Positions 42,557 through 54,100 of a stretch of DNA of 64,000 nucleotides are shown one piece after another. Position numbers and translations under genes: made by a program. The notes beneath the pieces are model-generated. The model saw only the letters and a program-made list of their open reading frames with translations, searched no databases and was not told where the DNA came from. Numbering within the stretch: the first letter of the stretch is position 1; every line of letters starts with the position of its first letter. Origin of the DNA: Sporocytophaga sp. (GTDB taxonomy: Bacteria; Bacteroidota; Bacteroidia; Cytophagales; Cytophagaceae); the NCBI RefSeq assembly GCF_017745095.1, contig NZ_JAGHZZ010000023.1:1-64000 (forward strand), in the 5' to 3' direction.

Positions 42557-45500
42557 ATGCTGGCTACAATAAGAAAATATAAACGTCCGATTTCGATATT
42601 TTTCCTGTTCAATTTTATAACAGGAGCCTTGCCATATAGAGCTTTGGCTTTAACGTCAGGACCTTCACAACCGGAGACTCAACAATTTGCTCCCGCTGGT
42701 ATGGACAACATGGTTGATCCGTTTACAGGGGACTTTAGTTATAATATTCCATTAATGGATGTTGGGGGATATCCGATCAATCTGAATTACGCAGCAGGGA
42801 TAACACCTGATGCTGAAGCAAGCTGGGTAGGACTTGGTTGGAATGTAAATGTTGGTGCGATAAATAGAAACGTGAGGGGCTTGCCAGATGATTTTGCTGG
42901 TGACGAGGTTGAAACTGTTTACAATGTCAAACCAAATCAGACTTTTGGTCTTAATTTTTCATTTAATCCTGCGAAGCTTGAAGCATGGGGATTTAAAGTA
43001 GGACTTACTCAGTCAATGAATTTGTTTTATAACAACTATAACGGATTTGGTTTTGGGATGGGCATAAGGCCTTCGATTGATTTACCATTAAGCAGCAAAT
43101 CCAAATACAAAGTTGGGCTTGGAGTTGATTTTAATATGAGTTCAGAAGATGGTGCTAGCATAACGCCTAGTGTAGGTCTTGGGCCCAGACAAGACAATGG
43201 AAGGAGCGAGACAGGATTTGGTGCTAACCTGAGTTTCCCTTACAGCACAAGGGAAGGCTTAAAAGGAATGTCCCTATCTACATCTTATTCCTATACAGGA
43301 AAAGACAAAGCAGGTAAAGCAACAGAAAGATCAGGTGGGCACGACTCCTTTATGGGATTTGCGTTCCCCACTTATACTCCTTCTGTAAGTCATGATCTTA
43401 TCAATACTAATGCTACACTTAACCTTAGTTTTGAATTGAGTAATGAGGCTGTTGAGCAGGGTCTACTTGGTATTGGGGGATACTATTCTGGTCAGTTTTT
43501 AAAGAGTACATCAAAGAAGAATCCAGCTTATGGATACATGTATTCCGGACTAGATGGCCAAAGCGATGATGCGATGCACGATTTCAACAGAGAGAAAGAT
43601 GGAGGAGGATTTAATGATGCAACTAAAAACCTTGCACTGACCAATTATACTTATGATATATTCAGTGTATCCGGCCAGGGTGTAGGTGGATCTTACAGAT
43701 TATTCCGTGGCGATGTTGGTAACGTTGGTGATCCGATTAACATTGAAGAAAATCATGTAGGGGAACTTGGAGTTGGTTTTGGATCAGGTTCGACCCCTTC
43801 CATGAAGGTAAATGTGGATGTTAAATACAGCCATGTTGGTACGGTAAGTTCGCGTTGGTCAAATGGTCAGTTTCAAAATTTTAACGATCCTACTGCTGAT
43901 TATAATACAGCCAGAGAAATGGTTTATTTTAAAAAGATAGGTGAAACAGCGCCAGAAACAGATGGGGACTTTTTGAATAATGTCCAGAAAGGTTCAAGCA
44001 CATTGGGATATAATCTTATTTCAAATGATGGAATGCTAGATGGTAGTATGTTTGACAAGAAGAAACCCAATATAGGAAATGCTTCTTTAGGACAAAATAA
44101 CAAAAGACAGGTAAGACGCAAACGTAACAACCAGTTTACTTACATTACTGCAGGTGAAGCATTCAACAAATATTCGCTGATGCCTATTCGTAATCATCAT
44201 CTCAATGAATTTGATGTAAATACTAATACCTCTTCAAACAGTTATTCAAGAAAGGATAATGTCATAACTTATGTAGGAGACAATCTGGACAGGATTGATC
44301 AATACAGGAAAGGGCATCATATCACAGAGATAAGAGTTACAGATAATGGAGGCTCGAGATACTGCTATGGTATCCCCGTTTACAATAACTATCAGGAAGA
44401 GGTTACATTCGCTGTAGATGCTACTACTAAGGCAGATCCTAAATCAAACGCAATTAAAAAAAATCTGGTAGAATATTCATCAACTGAGGCAAGTACTGGT
44501 AATACCAGCGGGATTGACAGAAGCTATAATAAAGTTACTACAGGAGCACATGCTACATCTTATTTGCTGACATGTATTCTTTCTAGTGACTATGTAGATA
44601 GTGACAATATCCCAGGTCCATCAGACGGTGACCTTGGTAATTATACTAAATTTAATTATGTAAGAACTTCTCAGAATTTCCAATGGAGAACTCCTTATCA
44701 GGAAAATATGGCCTCTTTCACTGACGGTCTTGAAACTAAAGATAATGATGATAAAGCTAACTACCTATATGGTAAAAAAGAGGTTTGGTATCTGCATTCG
44801 ATAGAAACAAGAACTCACGTAGCTGAATTTCATTTGTCCCCTAGAAAAGACGGAAGAGGCGTAAAATCTTCAAGCGGAGGATTGAGCACATCTACTGAAA
44901 ATACACTTTACAAACTTGACAAAATAGATCTTTTCTCAAAAGCAGATAAACTTAACGGTTCTAAAGAACCGGTTAAAACTGTGCATTTTAAATATGATTA
45001 TACACTTTGTCCCAAAACACCAAATAGCTCTGCAACTCTGGAAGAGGGAGAAGGCAAGCTGACCTTGAAGAAAGTTTGGTTTACATACGGCCTTTCAGGA
45101 AAGGGAGTTTTAAATCCATATGCTTTTGATTATTCTGATTATAATCCTGCCTATAACCTGAAGGAATATGATAGATGGGGTAACTATAAAGCACAAAGCG
45201 AGTTGGCAGGAACATTTGGTAACGAAGCTTTTCCTTATACAGATCAGGACACGACACTCCAGGACAAACAATGTGCAGCCTATTCGCTTACCAAAATATA
45301 TACACCTACAGGGGGAACAATCCAAGTGCATTACGAAAGTGATGACTATGCTTACGTTCAGGACAAACGAGCTATGAGGATGTTCAAAATTATAGGCTTT
45401 AGCAGAACAAACTCATCAGCACCTAATAATACACTATTTGATATAACAGACGGAGGGCTTGCAGGAAAGATGTTTTTGCATGTAGATCTTGGAGAAGGGT

Positions 45501-48082
45501 TCACTGCCAGGGATGCAAATCATGCCAATGAAATACTTCGAAAAGAATATCTGGACGGTATCAATTTGATGTATTATAAGGCAAAACTAAACGTAATCAA
45601 TGACCCAAATCCTCTGGTACAAGATAAATTTGAGTATGTACCCGGCTATACAGAAATTAATATTTCCGGAAGTATAGCAAAAAATCCTTTAGGTGGAAAT
45701 AAATACACAACAGCAATTATTCAATTGATTCCAGATAAGACCAAAGGCTCAAACTCCAGGAACATTAATCCGATAGTCAGAAACGGATGGATGTTTGCGA
45801 AGATGAACCTTGGAAGAGAATTGAAAGGGCTTGGTGATGCAGAAACAAATGGTGTTATGCAGGTCATTAAAACGATGATTGCACAGGCAGACAATATCCT
45901 TTCTTTCTTTGCCGGATTTGCTTCAGTCATGGAAGCGAAAGGTAACAGTAACACAATTGAATCCAACAAATCTTTTGTGAGACTTAACGATGTTGACAAG
46001 AAAAAACTAGGTGGTGGCCATCGCGTGAAAGCAGTTATTATGTCTGATAACTGGAATATGATGGGGGCTTACAAAGAAACAACTTCAAACGGAAATAAAG
46101 AGGTGGCATATTATGGGCAGAAGTATGACTATGTTACCAACGAACTGTCAAATGTGCTTGACGAGAATGGCAAGCCAACCAAGAGACCAATTAGTTCAGG
46201 GGTGGCATCTTATGAACCTATGGTAGGAAATGATGAAAATCCATTCAGACTTCCTGTATTCAGTATACAAAAGCTGCCATTAGCTCCATCCAGAGAGTTT
46301 TATTTAGAAGAACCATTTGGAGAAATGTTTTTCCCGTCTCCTACTGTTGGTTATACAAAAGTAGTAACAACCCCAGTTAAAGTTTTGTCAGGTAATTATG
46401 ATGTAGAAGAGTTGGAAGGTAATGGCACTGGTTTTGTAGAGCAGGAATTCTACACTGCCAAAGATTTTCCTACCATAACAGAAAGAACAGAACTTAAACA
46501 TAAGAGAGATAAACCAAATCTGATCCTTAACTTCCTTAAAGTAGGAGCAACTGATATCGTTACATGTAGCCAGGGATATAAGGTAGAGTTGAATGATATG
46601 CATGGTAAGGAGAAATCGAAGAAAGTCATGCCTGAAGTTGCAGGAAATGAAACGGATGTTCAGCCAATTTCATATGTGGAGTATAGATATAAAAAGAATA
46701 CGGATGGAAGTTTAAGTAATTCTGTTCGATATATTAATCCTACCAATCTTGCTATAGAAAATGAATCTATCAATACTCAGTTAGGTGTGGATGTTGATAT
46801 TGTTCATGATACTAAATACTACAAGTCGGTTACAGCAGGTGGAGGTCTTGATTTTAATGTCAAAGGGATTTTCCCGGTAATACCGATAGTTGGAGTAATA
46901 CCAATGCCTACATGGAACCTGGAATCGACAGAATTCAAGTCAGTGGTAACTACAAAAGTTATCAATAGAATCGGTATTCTGGAGAAGACTATAGCAATGG
47001 ATAATGGCCAGACCATTACTACAGAGAATCTTGCATGGGATAAGGAAACAGGAGAAGTTTTGTTGACAAAAGTCGATAATGAATTCCATGATCCTATCTG
47101 GACCTTTAATTACCCAGGATACTGGGCTTATGATGAAATGAAACTGGCTTATAATAATGAAGGCATCATTTATAGGAGCGGAGGGAACTTTACATTAGAT
47201 AACTTTAAAACAGCCTTTCTGAATGATGGAGATGAGCTTCTTTGTGAATCATCTGGTGGGTATAAACTCGGGTATTATGACAATAACAGATACGTTACAA
47301 CAGGCAAAAAGATTATAATCGACAAAGACGGTAATGAAATCACCGGTATAACAAGGATAAAAATCATTAGATCCGGTTTGCGGAATGTAGCTATGACTCC
47401 TATTGGTTCAATTTCATGTATGGATGATCCATTGGCTAATAATGTCCGCCTCCAGTTCAGCAGAGTTATCAATGCAGGAGCAACAGAGTTCAAGTTTATT
47501 TGGAAGGCGTTTTGTAATTGTTTGGATGATAAACAGGTTGCAGAAGGAAATCCGTTTGTTCTTGGCAAACGAGGTAGTCTCAGGTCTTATAAAGCATGGA
47601 CTTATCTTACCGAGAGATATCAGGCAAACGTTAATAATAATGTTGATATCAAAAGAGATGGTTATTTTTCCGATACCTTCATTCCATTCTGGACCTACGC
47701 AGGCAGCAAGTTCGATAAAGTGAATAATATTGCTGCAACTAAATGGCAATCTGTCGTTCAAATTGAAAACTATAACCAGATTGGAATGGAGATAGAGAAT
47801 AAGGATGCATTGGACAGATACTCCATGGCGCAGTTCGGGTATGGAAGAAATCTACCAACAGCTACTTCCAATAATTCAAGGTATCAGGAGAGTGCATTTG
47901 ATGGATTTGAAGACTATGACTATGGAGACTGTAATGATGATCACTTTAGCTGGAGGTCACAAAATCCGACGATAACTCATACAGAATCGCATACTGGAAG
48001 GTCAGCAATTCAGGTGCCACCTAAATCTTCTAAAAAGATTAATAAAATCATAGATCCATGTAATCCGACTTCAGCTCAATAA
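42557..48082 (+). CDS. Giant secreted protein A: SpvB/TcB-like N-terminus, Rhs-associated
   Basis: The 1841-residue protein has an N-terminal export signal (about 1-32). Residues 52-107 match the start of SpvB/TcB and Bacteroidota Rhs-like proteins: VDPFTGDFSYNIPLMDVGG, INLNYAAGI and SWVGLGWNVNVGAINR. The middle is beta-rich with no known catalytic motif. The C-terminus has FEDYDYGDC and HTGRSAIQV (1812-1820), which normally introduce a carbohydrate-binding-like jelly roll, but the protein stops about 20 residues later. The missing continuation resembles the C-terminus of protein B. No Rhs toxin tip or protease is evident. The role (shell, adhesin or toxin carrier) is unknown. Confidence 0.75.
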   Translation: MLATIRKYKRPISIFFLFNFITGALPYRALALTSGPSQPETQQFAPAGMDNMVDPFTGDFSYNIPLMDVGGYPINLNYAAGITPDAEASWVGLGWNVNVGAINRNVRGLPDDFAGDEVETVYNVKPNQTFGLNFSFNPAKLEAWGFKVGLTQSMNLFYNNYNGFGFGMGIRPSIDLPLSSKSKYKVGLGVDFNMSSEDGASITPSVGLGPRQDNGRSETGFGANLSFPYSTREGLKGMSLSTSYSYTGKDKAGKATERSGGHDSFMGFAFPTYTPSVSHDLINTNATLNLSFELSNEAVEQGLLGIGGYYSGQFLKSTSKKNPAYGYMYSGLDGQSDDAMHDFNREKDGGGFNDATKNLALTNYTYDIFSVSGQGVGGSYRLFRGDVGNVGDPINIEENHVGELGVGFGSGSTPSMKVNVDVKYSHVGTVSSRWSNGQFQNFNDPTADYNTAREMVYFKKIGETAPETDGDFLNNVQKGSSTLGYNLISNDGMLDGSMFDKKKPNIGNASLGQNNKRQVRRKRNNQFTYITAGEAFNKYSLMPIRNHHLNEFDVNTNTSSNSYSRKDNVITYVGDNLDRIDQYRKGHHITEIRVTDNGGSRYCYGIPVYNNYQEEVTFAVDATTKADPKSNAIKKNLVEYSSTEASTGNTSGIDRSYNKVTTGAHATSYLLTCILSSDYVDSDNIPGPSDGDLGNYTKFNYVRTSQNFQWRTPYQENMASFTDGLETKDNDDKANYLYGKKEVWYLHSIETRTHVAEFHLSPRKDGRGVKSSSGGLSTSTENTLYKLDKIDLFSKADKLNGSKEPVKTVHFKYDYTLCPKTPNSSATLEEGEGKLTLKKVWFTYGLSGKGVLNPYAFDYSDYNPAYNLKEYDRWGNYKAQSELAGTFGNEAFPYTDQDTTLQDKQCAAYSLTKIYTPTGGTIQVHYESDDYAYVQDKRAMRMFKIIGFSRTNSSAPNNTLFDITDGGLAGKMFLHVDLGEGFTARDANHANEILRKEYLDGINLMYYKAKLNVINDPNPLVQDKFEYVPGYTEINISGSIAKNPLGGNKYTTAIIQLIPDKTKGSNSRNINPIVRNGWMFAKMNLGRELKGLGDAETNGVMQVIKTMIAQADNILSFFAGFASVMEAKGNSNTIESNKSFVRLNDVDKKKLGGGHRVKAVIMSDNWNMMGAYKETTSNGNKEVAYYGQKYDYVTNELSNVLDENGKPTKRPISSGVASYEPMVGNDENPFRLPVFSIQKLPLAPSREFYLEEPFGEMFFPSPTVGYTKVVTTPVKVLSGNYDVEELEGNGTGFVEQEFYTAKDFPTITERTELKHKRDKPNLILNFLKVGATDIVTCSQGYKVELNDMHGKEKSKKVMPEVAGNETDVQPISYVEYRYKKNTDGSLSNSVRYINPTNLAIENESINTQLGVDVDIVHDTKYYKSVTAGGGLDFNVKGIFPVIPIVGVIPMPTWNLESTEFKSVVTTKVINRIGILEKTIAMDNGQTITTENLAWDKETGEVLLTKVDNEFHDPIWTFNYPGYWAYDEMKLAYNNEGIIYRSGGNFTLDNFKTAFLNDGDELLCESSGGYKLGYYDNNRYVTTGKKIIIDKDGNEITGITRIKIIRSGLRNVAMTPIGSISCMDDPLANNVRLQFSRVINAGATEFKFIWKAFCNCLDDKQVAEGNPFVLGKRGSLRSYKAWTYLTERYQANVNNNVDIKRDGYFSDTFIPFWTYAGSKFDKVNNIAATKWQSVVQIENYNQIGMEIENKDALDRYSMAQFGYGRNLPTATSNNSRYQESAFDGFEDYDYGDCNDDHFSWRSQNPTITHTESHTGRSAIQVPPKSSKKINKIIDPCNPTSAQ

Positions 48083-48144
48083 ATGACTGATTCAAATATT
48101 ACATATAGATAAATAATAATGCAATACAGATATATGTTGCTTTT

Positions 48145-51114
48145 ATGAAAAAAATTATTCCATTTCTATTGTTGTTATTTTGTTCTAGCGTATTTGCGCA
48201 GGGAGGATTGGAACATAATGAGGTTAAGGTTGCTTCAACAAGAAATTATCCTTTTGAACAATATGTAGTAAGCACTAAGCTTAGTGTAAGTATGAAATAT
48301 AACATTGATCTATACAAAGACTATGTTTTGAAACTTACTATACCTCATGAATTTTGCTTTCCTGGTTCAGGTGGATTTAGTACTAATATTACTGCCGGTA
48401 CAGAGCAAGTAAGAATGACAAAAGTTTCTGATATCCAATCTGGAAATAATCACGAGATCATTTTTAACGTGGAATTATTGACAATAACTACAGGTTGGAA
48501 CTCAATAAATATTCCAATATTCAATATCAGAAATAATTATCTGAACGAAGATTGTTCAAATACTTTATCCAGAGATATTCTTTTTGATCTGAAGGCAAAA
48601 TTAATATCACCTGCCAACAGTCCATTTGAAGATGCTCTACAAGCAAAAACGATTGTGACTATTCCAAAAGGAACAACAGGAGATCGTCAGCCTTCAATCG
48701 AACTGTCACATAATCAAGGAACGGTAGATAAACCTTTTTACTATGACATGTCAGTAAGTAATGTGTATTTCGTGAATAAGATACGGTTTGCCATGTATTA
48801 TGATAAAACAGATTTTGATTTTATCACAGTCAGAAGATATTATGACCAGTCATTTATTTCAGATATTTATGGCTATCAGCATGGTGAACAAATATCTGCA
48901 AATGTTGTAGGTGACAGTCTTATTTTCGAGTTAGACAACTCGGGTGGAGGTAATTATTATCGCTTCATGATCTATATGAGACCACATAATAGTGCAACAT
49001 TGGACGCTGCTCATCAGGTTGCGGTTAACATCAGAGAAAATGATCCCTTAAAGCAACTACAAGAACAAACCAGCTGTGGCCTTATCAAACGATTTGCTTC
49101 TAAAATATATGACACCTATGGACAAATCACATATACTCCCGGCACATACAAACAATCATTGTCCCATTACTTTAGAAGTATAAATTACAGTACTTGTAAA
49201 GATTATTGCTCAAAAACATATCCTGATAATTACATCGTAATAGAGACTAATGGCACTTACCTTACAAGCTCGTCTTCTAGGGGAATTAGAGTTAATATGA
49301 GGAAGAATACAAAAGTTAAACATATTGATTTCTTTAACCAATACACAACCCCAATCCCTGCAAGTTTTATAGTGAAATATAAGGTGTGCGGTCAATCTGC
49401 AGAAAGCTCAACATTGTATAGTACTATCAATTCCAACAATAGAATTTTAAACCTTAACCAAAGTCTTGAATATATAATTGTAGAGGGAATGCCTTTAGCA
49501 GCACAGTCAGCTAATGACTTTGTGGTGTATTATGAAGATGATGATCTCCCATCTTCCTGCGGATTTGATAATAAGTTTGAAATAGGATATACAGATCAAA
49601 CATTAACGTCTTACCCATCAAGCGTAACCATAACACCTGGATGCACGCTCTCAAAAAACATATCTGATTCCTATCTTGCTGACGCTGTATTTAACTCAGG
49701 GGAAGAAGGTTATGTGAGAATAGGCCTTTATGCTGCCAATGGGAATTTACCAGGTACATATAACTTTAATAATATTATCTATTCATTAAATTCTAAAATG
49801 TCTTTTACCAATGAGGCTCTTAAATTCTACATTGGTACAGACAGCGATCCGGATTTGTCTGATTTCAAGCCCTATGCAAACTGGACCAATAGTACTTTAG
49901 TCGGACAAGGTTTTGTTGTCAGCAAAGCACCTTTACCACTGAATAAAAAGAATTTGGTGATTAACAATGTTAAGCTTAATAATACCTGTGGTACAGCAGT
50001 ATATTTTTATATTCTTGCAAAAGTTAAGGCACAAGCCAAATTACCAAGGCTGGATGCTGGCTATATATCTTCTGTTACAGAGAATGATCCAAACCTAGAG
50101 TCTTATTTGCAGACATGGAATAATGCCGGATCTTTCGTGTTGAAAGGAGGGGCATTCCTTGCATGTGGTGGACAGAACAATGGTAATTCTTCAGTAAGAC
50201 TTGGTGAGAACATAATGGTAAATTATGTCATTGAAAATGCAGGTCCGGAAAAAATGAATCAATTTACGCTCATCATAGATAAGCTTTCTATTGGTGCATT
50301 TGATTTAGTTCCTGATGCAACGGGAGTCCTTTATAAGGTAGATGATAATAACGTAAGAACTCTTGTTAACAATTCAATTACTATTTCAGGTAATCAGGTT
50401 AGTATCAATTCGGAATTATTGGGCTATAATAAACTTGAACTTGGATTGTTTTATAAAATTCCTAATGGTAGTCAATATACAAATCAAATAGCAATCACCA
50501 ACTTTTCCGTAGAAGGCCTAGGTGCAGATGGTACACCATCCAATGTTGTTAAGTCAAATGATCTTCAATTAACAATCTCTAAAAGCTATTCATCCTGTAC
50601 TCCAGTATCATGCTCGGAATGTATAACTTCTTTTTCCCCATTACCGGATCAGAAATATTTATTATCTGCATGGGTAAAAGAGCCTTTAACAGATGTAACC
50701 AATACATTTCTTAACACAGGAATCAAGATCACATTTAATAATGGAGAAGTTGATGAATTTCCTCTTTTCCGTCCCTCTGGCCCAATCATAGACGGATGGC
50801 AAAGAGTTGAGCAATCTTTTATTGTACCTTCAGATGCAAAAAATATTCAGATAGAACTGGTCAATGAAAGTGAAGGAAATAATGCATTCTTTGATGACAT
50901 ACGGGTTCATCCTTTTAAAAGCAATATGAAATCTTTTGTTTATGATCCTTCAACACAAAAATTGGTAGCAGAACTTGATGAAAACAATTATGCCACTTTT
51001 TATGAATATGATGATGAAGGTATACTTATCAGGGTCAAAAAAGAAACTGAAAGAGGCGTCATGACCATTAAAGAGTCCAGAAATAACCAGAGTAAAATTT
51101 TTAAAAATAAATAA
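48145..51114 (+). CDS. Giant secreted protein B with jelly-roll and Rhs-type tail
   Basis: The 989-residue protein begins with a signal peptide (IIPFLLLLFCSSVFAQ). Residues about 20-800 form beta-rich domains I do not recognise, with paired cysteines. From about 838 there is a jelly-roll-like segment (YLLSAWVKEPL ... AFFDDIRVHPFKS) followed by the Rhs-type ending SFVYDPSTQKLVAELDENN, ATFYEYDDEG and RVKKETERGVMTIKE. This ending is common at the C-terminus of long Bacteroidota Rhs-like proteins, so the block appears to have been separated from protein A. It lies 62 bases after A and 9 before C. Confidence 0.72.
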   Translation: MKKIIPFLLLLFCSSVFAQGGLEHNEVKVASTRNYPFEQYVVSTKLSVSMKYNIDLYKDYVLKLTIPHEFCFPGSGGFSTNITAGTEQVRMTKVSDIQSGNNHEIIFNVELLTITTGWNSINIPIFNIRNNYLNEDCSNTLSRDILFDLKAKLISPANSPFEDALQAKTIVTIPKGTTGDRQPSIELSHNQGTVDKPFYYDMSVSNVYFVNKIRFAMYYDKTDFDFITVRRYYDQSFISDIYGYQHGEQISANVVGDSLIFELDNSGGGNYYRFMIYMRPHNSATLDAAHQVAVNIRENDPLKQLQEQTSCGLIKRFASKIYDTYGQITYTPGTYKQSLSHYFRSINYSTCKDYCSKTYPDNYIVIETNGTYLTSSSSRGIRVNMRKNTKVKHIDFFNQYTTPIPASFIVKYKVCGQSAESSTLYSTINSNNRILNLNQSLEYIIVEGMPLAAQSANDFVVYYEDDDLPSSCGFDNKFEIGYTDQTLTSYPSSVTITPGCTLSKNISDSYLADAVFNSGEEGYVRIGLYAANGNLPGTYNFNNIIYSLNSKMSFTNEALKFYIGTDSDPDLSDFKPYANWTNSTLVGQGFVVSKAPLPLNKKNLVINNVKLNNTCGTAVYFYILAKVKAQAKLPRLDAGYISSVTENDPNLESYLQTWNNAGSFVLKGGAFLACGGQNNGNSSVRLGENIMVNYVIENAGPEKMNQFTLIIDKLSIGAFDLVPDATGVLYKVDDNNVRTLVNNSITISGNQVSINSELLGYNKLELGLFYKIPNGSQYTNQIAITNFSVEGLGADGTPSNVVKSNDLQLTISKSYSSCTPVSCSECITSFSPLPDQKYLLSAWVKEPLTDVTNTFLNTGIKITFNNGEVDEFPLFRPSGPIIDGWQRVEQSFIVPSDAKNIQIELVNESEGNNAFFDDIRVHPFKSNMKSFVYDPSTQKLVAELDENNYATFYEYDDEGILIRVKKETERGVMTIKESRNNQSKIFKNK

Positions 51115-51123
51115 AATTATTTT

Positions 51124-54100
51124 ATGATCAGGATAATTATTTATCTAGCATTTTTATTATCGATCAATACAGTATTCGCCAAGGAATTTGTGGATAAAAC
51201 AGATTATTCCAAATCGGATATGAATGTTTCGCCCACAAATAATCTGGGAGAAGAATACCAAAATTTTGCTCTTGTTCAAAATACGATTTCAGATCCGGCA
51301 AGCAGGACATTTTTCGTAAATAAGGCTTTTGGTGTTGTTCAGCTGTATTATCCTCTAACTTCCAATACTGTTCCTACTAATGGAACTGCAGAAGTTACTG
51401 TTGATCTTACTTATACAGTAGAGGAAAACAATGTTCTAGTTGACCGTCATAAAATTTCGGTTCTGAAAATAGATATGAGTGCAGCTCATTTTGCACCGAT
51501 TGCTTTGGAAAGACTTGAGAATGCATTGAAGATCTCTGGCCGTATCACAAATGTAAACATACCAGCTACAGGCTTTGAAGATATTAAGCTACAATTCAGA
51601 GTTGAGACAGAAGTGTTTGAAAATATGTCTTATTCTCAGGCAGTGACAGGAATTTTAAAAGACGATCAGTTTGTCAATACAGAAGGTAGCCTTCTTGTTT
51701 CATGGAACGCATTAAATAATGCAGAAAGTTATGAACTAGAATGGACATATATCTCTAATCAGGATCCGGAAAATATAAATAATACCTTACCTCTTGCTCA
51801 AATTCAATTAAGAGATAATCTTCTTTTCAGAACCAATAGCTCTAGAGTGGAATTAAAATCAAATTCATTTAAAATTCCATTAATATATGAGAAAGGTTTG
51901 ATTTTTTACAGAGTCAGACCTATAGGAAGAAACATTGCAAATGGAGGATTGGTAACCGTAAAAGGTAAATGGACTCTTGAAGAGAATTCAACAAGTGTGG
52001 CGGGAATTTCTACTGATCATTATTACGAATTCTCGGGTCTTGAACAAAGTATGAACTGGCAATCATCTGTTAGTTTTGCTGAAGAGGGAAAGAGCAAGGT
52101 TGTATTAAGTTATCACGACGGTTCTTCGAGAAACAGACAGGCAGTTACCCGTGTCAATACTGATGAAAGAGCAATTGTAGGAGAAACATTCTACGATTAT
52201 AACGGACGGCCTGCTATTCAGATATTGCCGGTTCCGGACAAGGGCGCCAATAATTTATATTATCATCCTCAATTCAACAAGATAGAAGATGAAAACGGAG
52301 CTCCTTTACCTGTAACAAAATCCAGCTATGATATTGCCACAGAAGGGGCAGGTTGTGATGTTGACTCTCCAACTCTTGATGAGGGTTCAGGGGCTTCTCA
52401 TTATTATTCTCCTTCCAACTCGTTTGAAACGTCAGGAAATAAAGGGATTAATATTATAAATAAAGGTCTGATTCCGGATGCCAAAAAATATCCCTATACT
52501 CAGACTAAATACACCAATGACAATACCGGAAGAATTGCTGCACAATCAGGAGTAGGTGATGCTCATCAGATCAAGTCTGGTCATGAGACAAAATACTTGT
52601 ATGGTACACCTGATCAGGAGGAGTTAACCAGACTTTTTGGGACACAGGTAGGTAATAATGCACACTATAAGAAAAATGTAGTTGTTGATCCGAATGGTCA
52701 GGTAAGCGTTTCTTATCTGGATATGGACGGAAAAGTTATTGCTACAGCACTAGCTGGTGGAAGCCCTGAAAATGTTAAAGGTTTGGAAGGGCCAAAGGGA
52801 AGACATATTAATTCTCAACTTCTTTCAACTATTTCAAATATTCTGTCAGAAGATAAAAGGTCTAAAAGCTACCTTAAGAAACTTGTAGTGAGTGAAAACA
52901 ATACAAGTTATGTATTCTCTTATAACTTTTCAGCAAAACCATACATTATCAAGTGTACAAATAAATCTGAAAATGCTGTACAAGATATTAATTTGTCTGC
53001 AGTACTGGATGCTGAAATAGAACTACAAAGTTGTGGAGAAAGGATATTTCTTCAGCCATTATCGAGTACCTATCAGTTTGGAAATGGGGCAATCCAGACT
53101 GGAAATACCACTATTACGAAAGTACTTAATGCAGGTGAGTATACATTAACAAAAAAGATTAAAATCAATGAAGCTAAGTTAAATGATTACCTTAGCCAGT
53201 ATTTAAGTAATTCAGCTTATACATGTGTAATTCCGGTTGGAGATTACATTAAAGATTCTATCGATATTGCTGACCTTTCAGGTTGTGGATACTCATGCGA
53301 AACGTGTCAGAACAATGTAGAGACATTGATTACCAACATTGATTCCAGAAGAGATGGCGTAACAACTCCAAAACTTACTGAATCGGAGAAAGAAGGAATG
53401 AGGTCTAAGTGTTATGACCTTTGCAGAAGCAATATAGCTTGTGTCTCTGCTCTTAACGGTATGCTTGCAGATCTTTCGATAGGTGGTCAATATGCTGAAA
53501 TCAGGGAAAAAAATCTTGAGTCTCCTAAAGCACCCAGTATTCAATCTGACGACTTTGTCAATAAAGGAGATATAACAGAATCTGAATATGATGTCCCATT
53601 AAACAATGATCCGGAAGGGAATATGATGGGTACTCCTATTACAGATATCAATGTATCTAAGTTCAAGTTGTCAGTTTTCAATCCTGATAATATTCTTTCT
53701 GTTGTTCCTATTACTTTAACGGATGGAACCAAAATTTCAAGAGCTGATTGGCACAAACCAATAAGAATTATAATTGATGGATATCCTAATGCGGAGGCAG
53801 ATTACAATCAATCTATTTTTAAGGATGAAGTCAATTTAAATACAGCTGAATATGAAGAGACTAATTATTACGGAACTGATGGCAAGCTTGTGTATGCTAA
53901 GGTTATCAAATCCGGAAATACTTACTTCCCTGAATTTATTCCTGATGGAGCTTCTGCACTGGTAACAGTGAATGAAGAAATAGGAGAGTATAAAATTCCT
54001 GTGAAGTACTTAAAAGATATTGCCATCTTCGAAAATTACTGGAAACCTCATTTCGCCAATTATCTGGTTGTATATCATCCGGAATACAAATACTTTGTAG

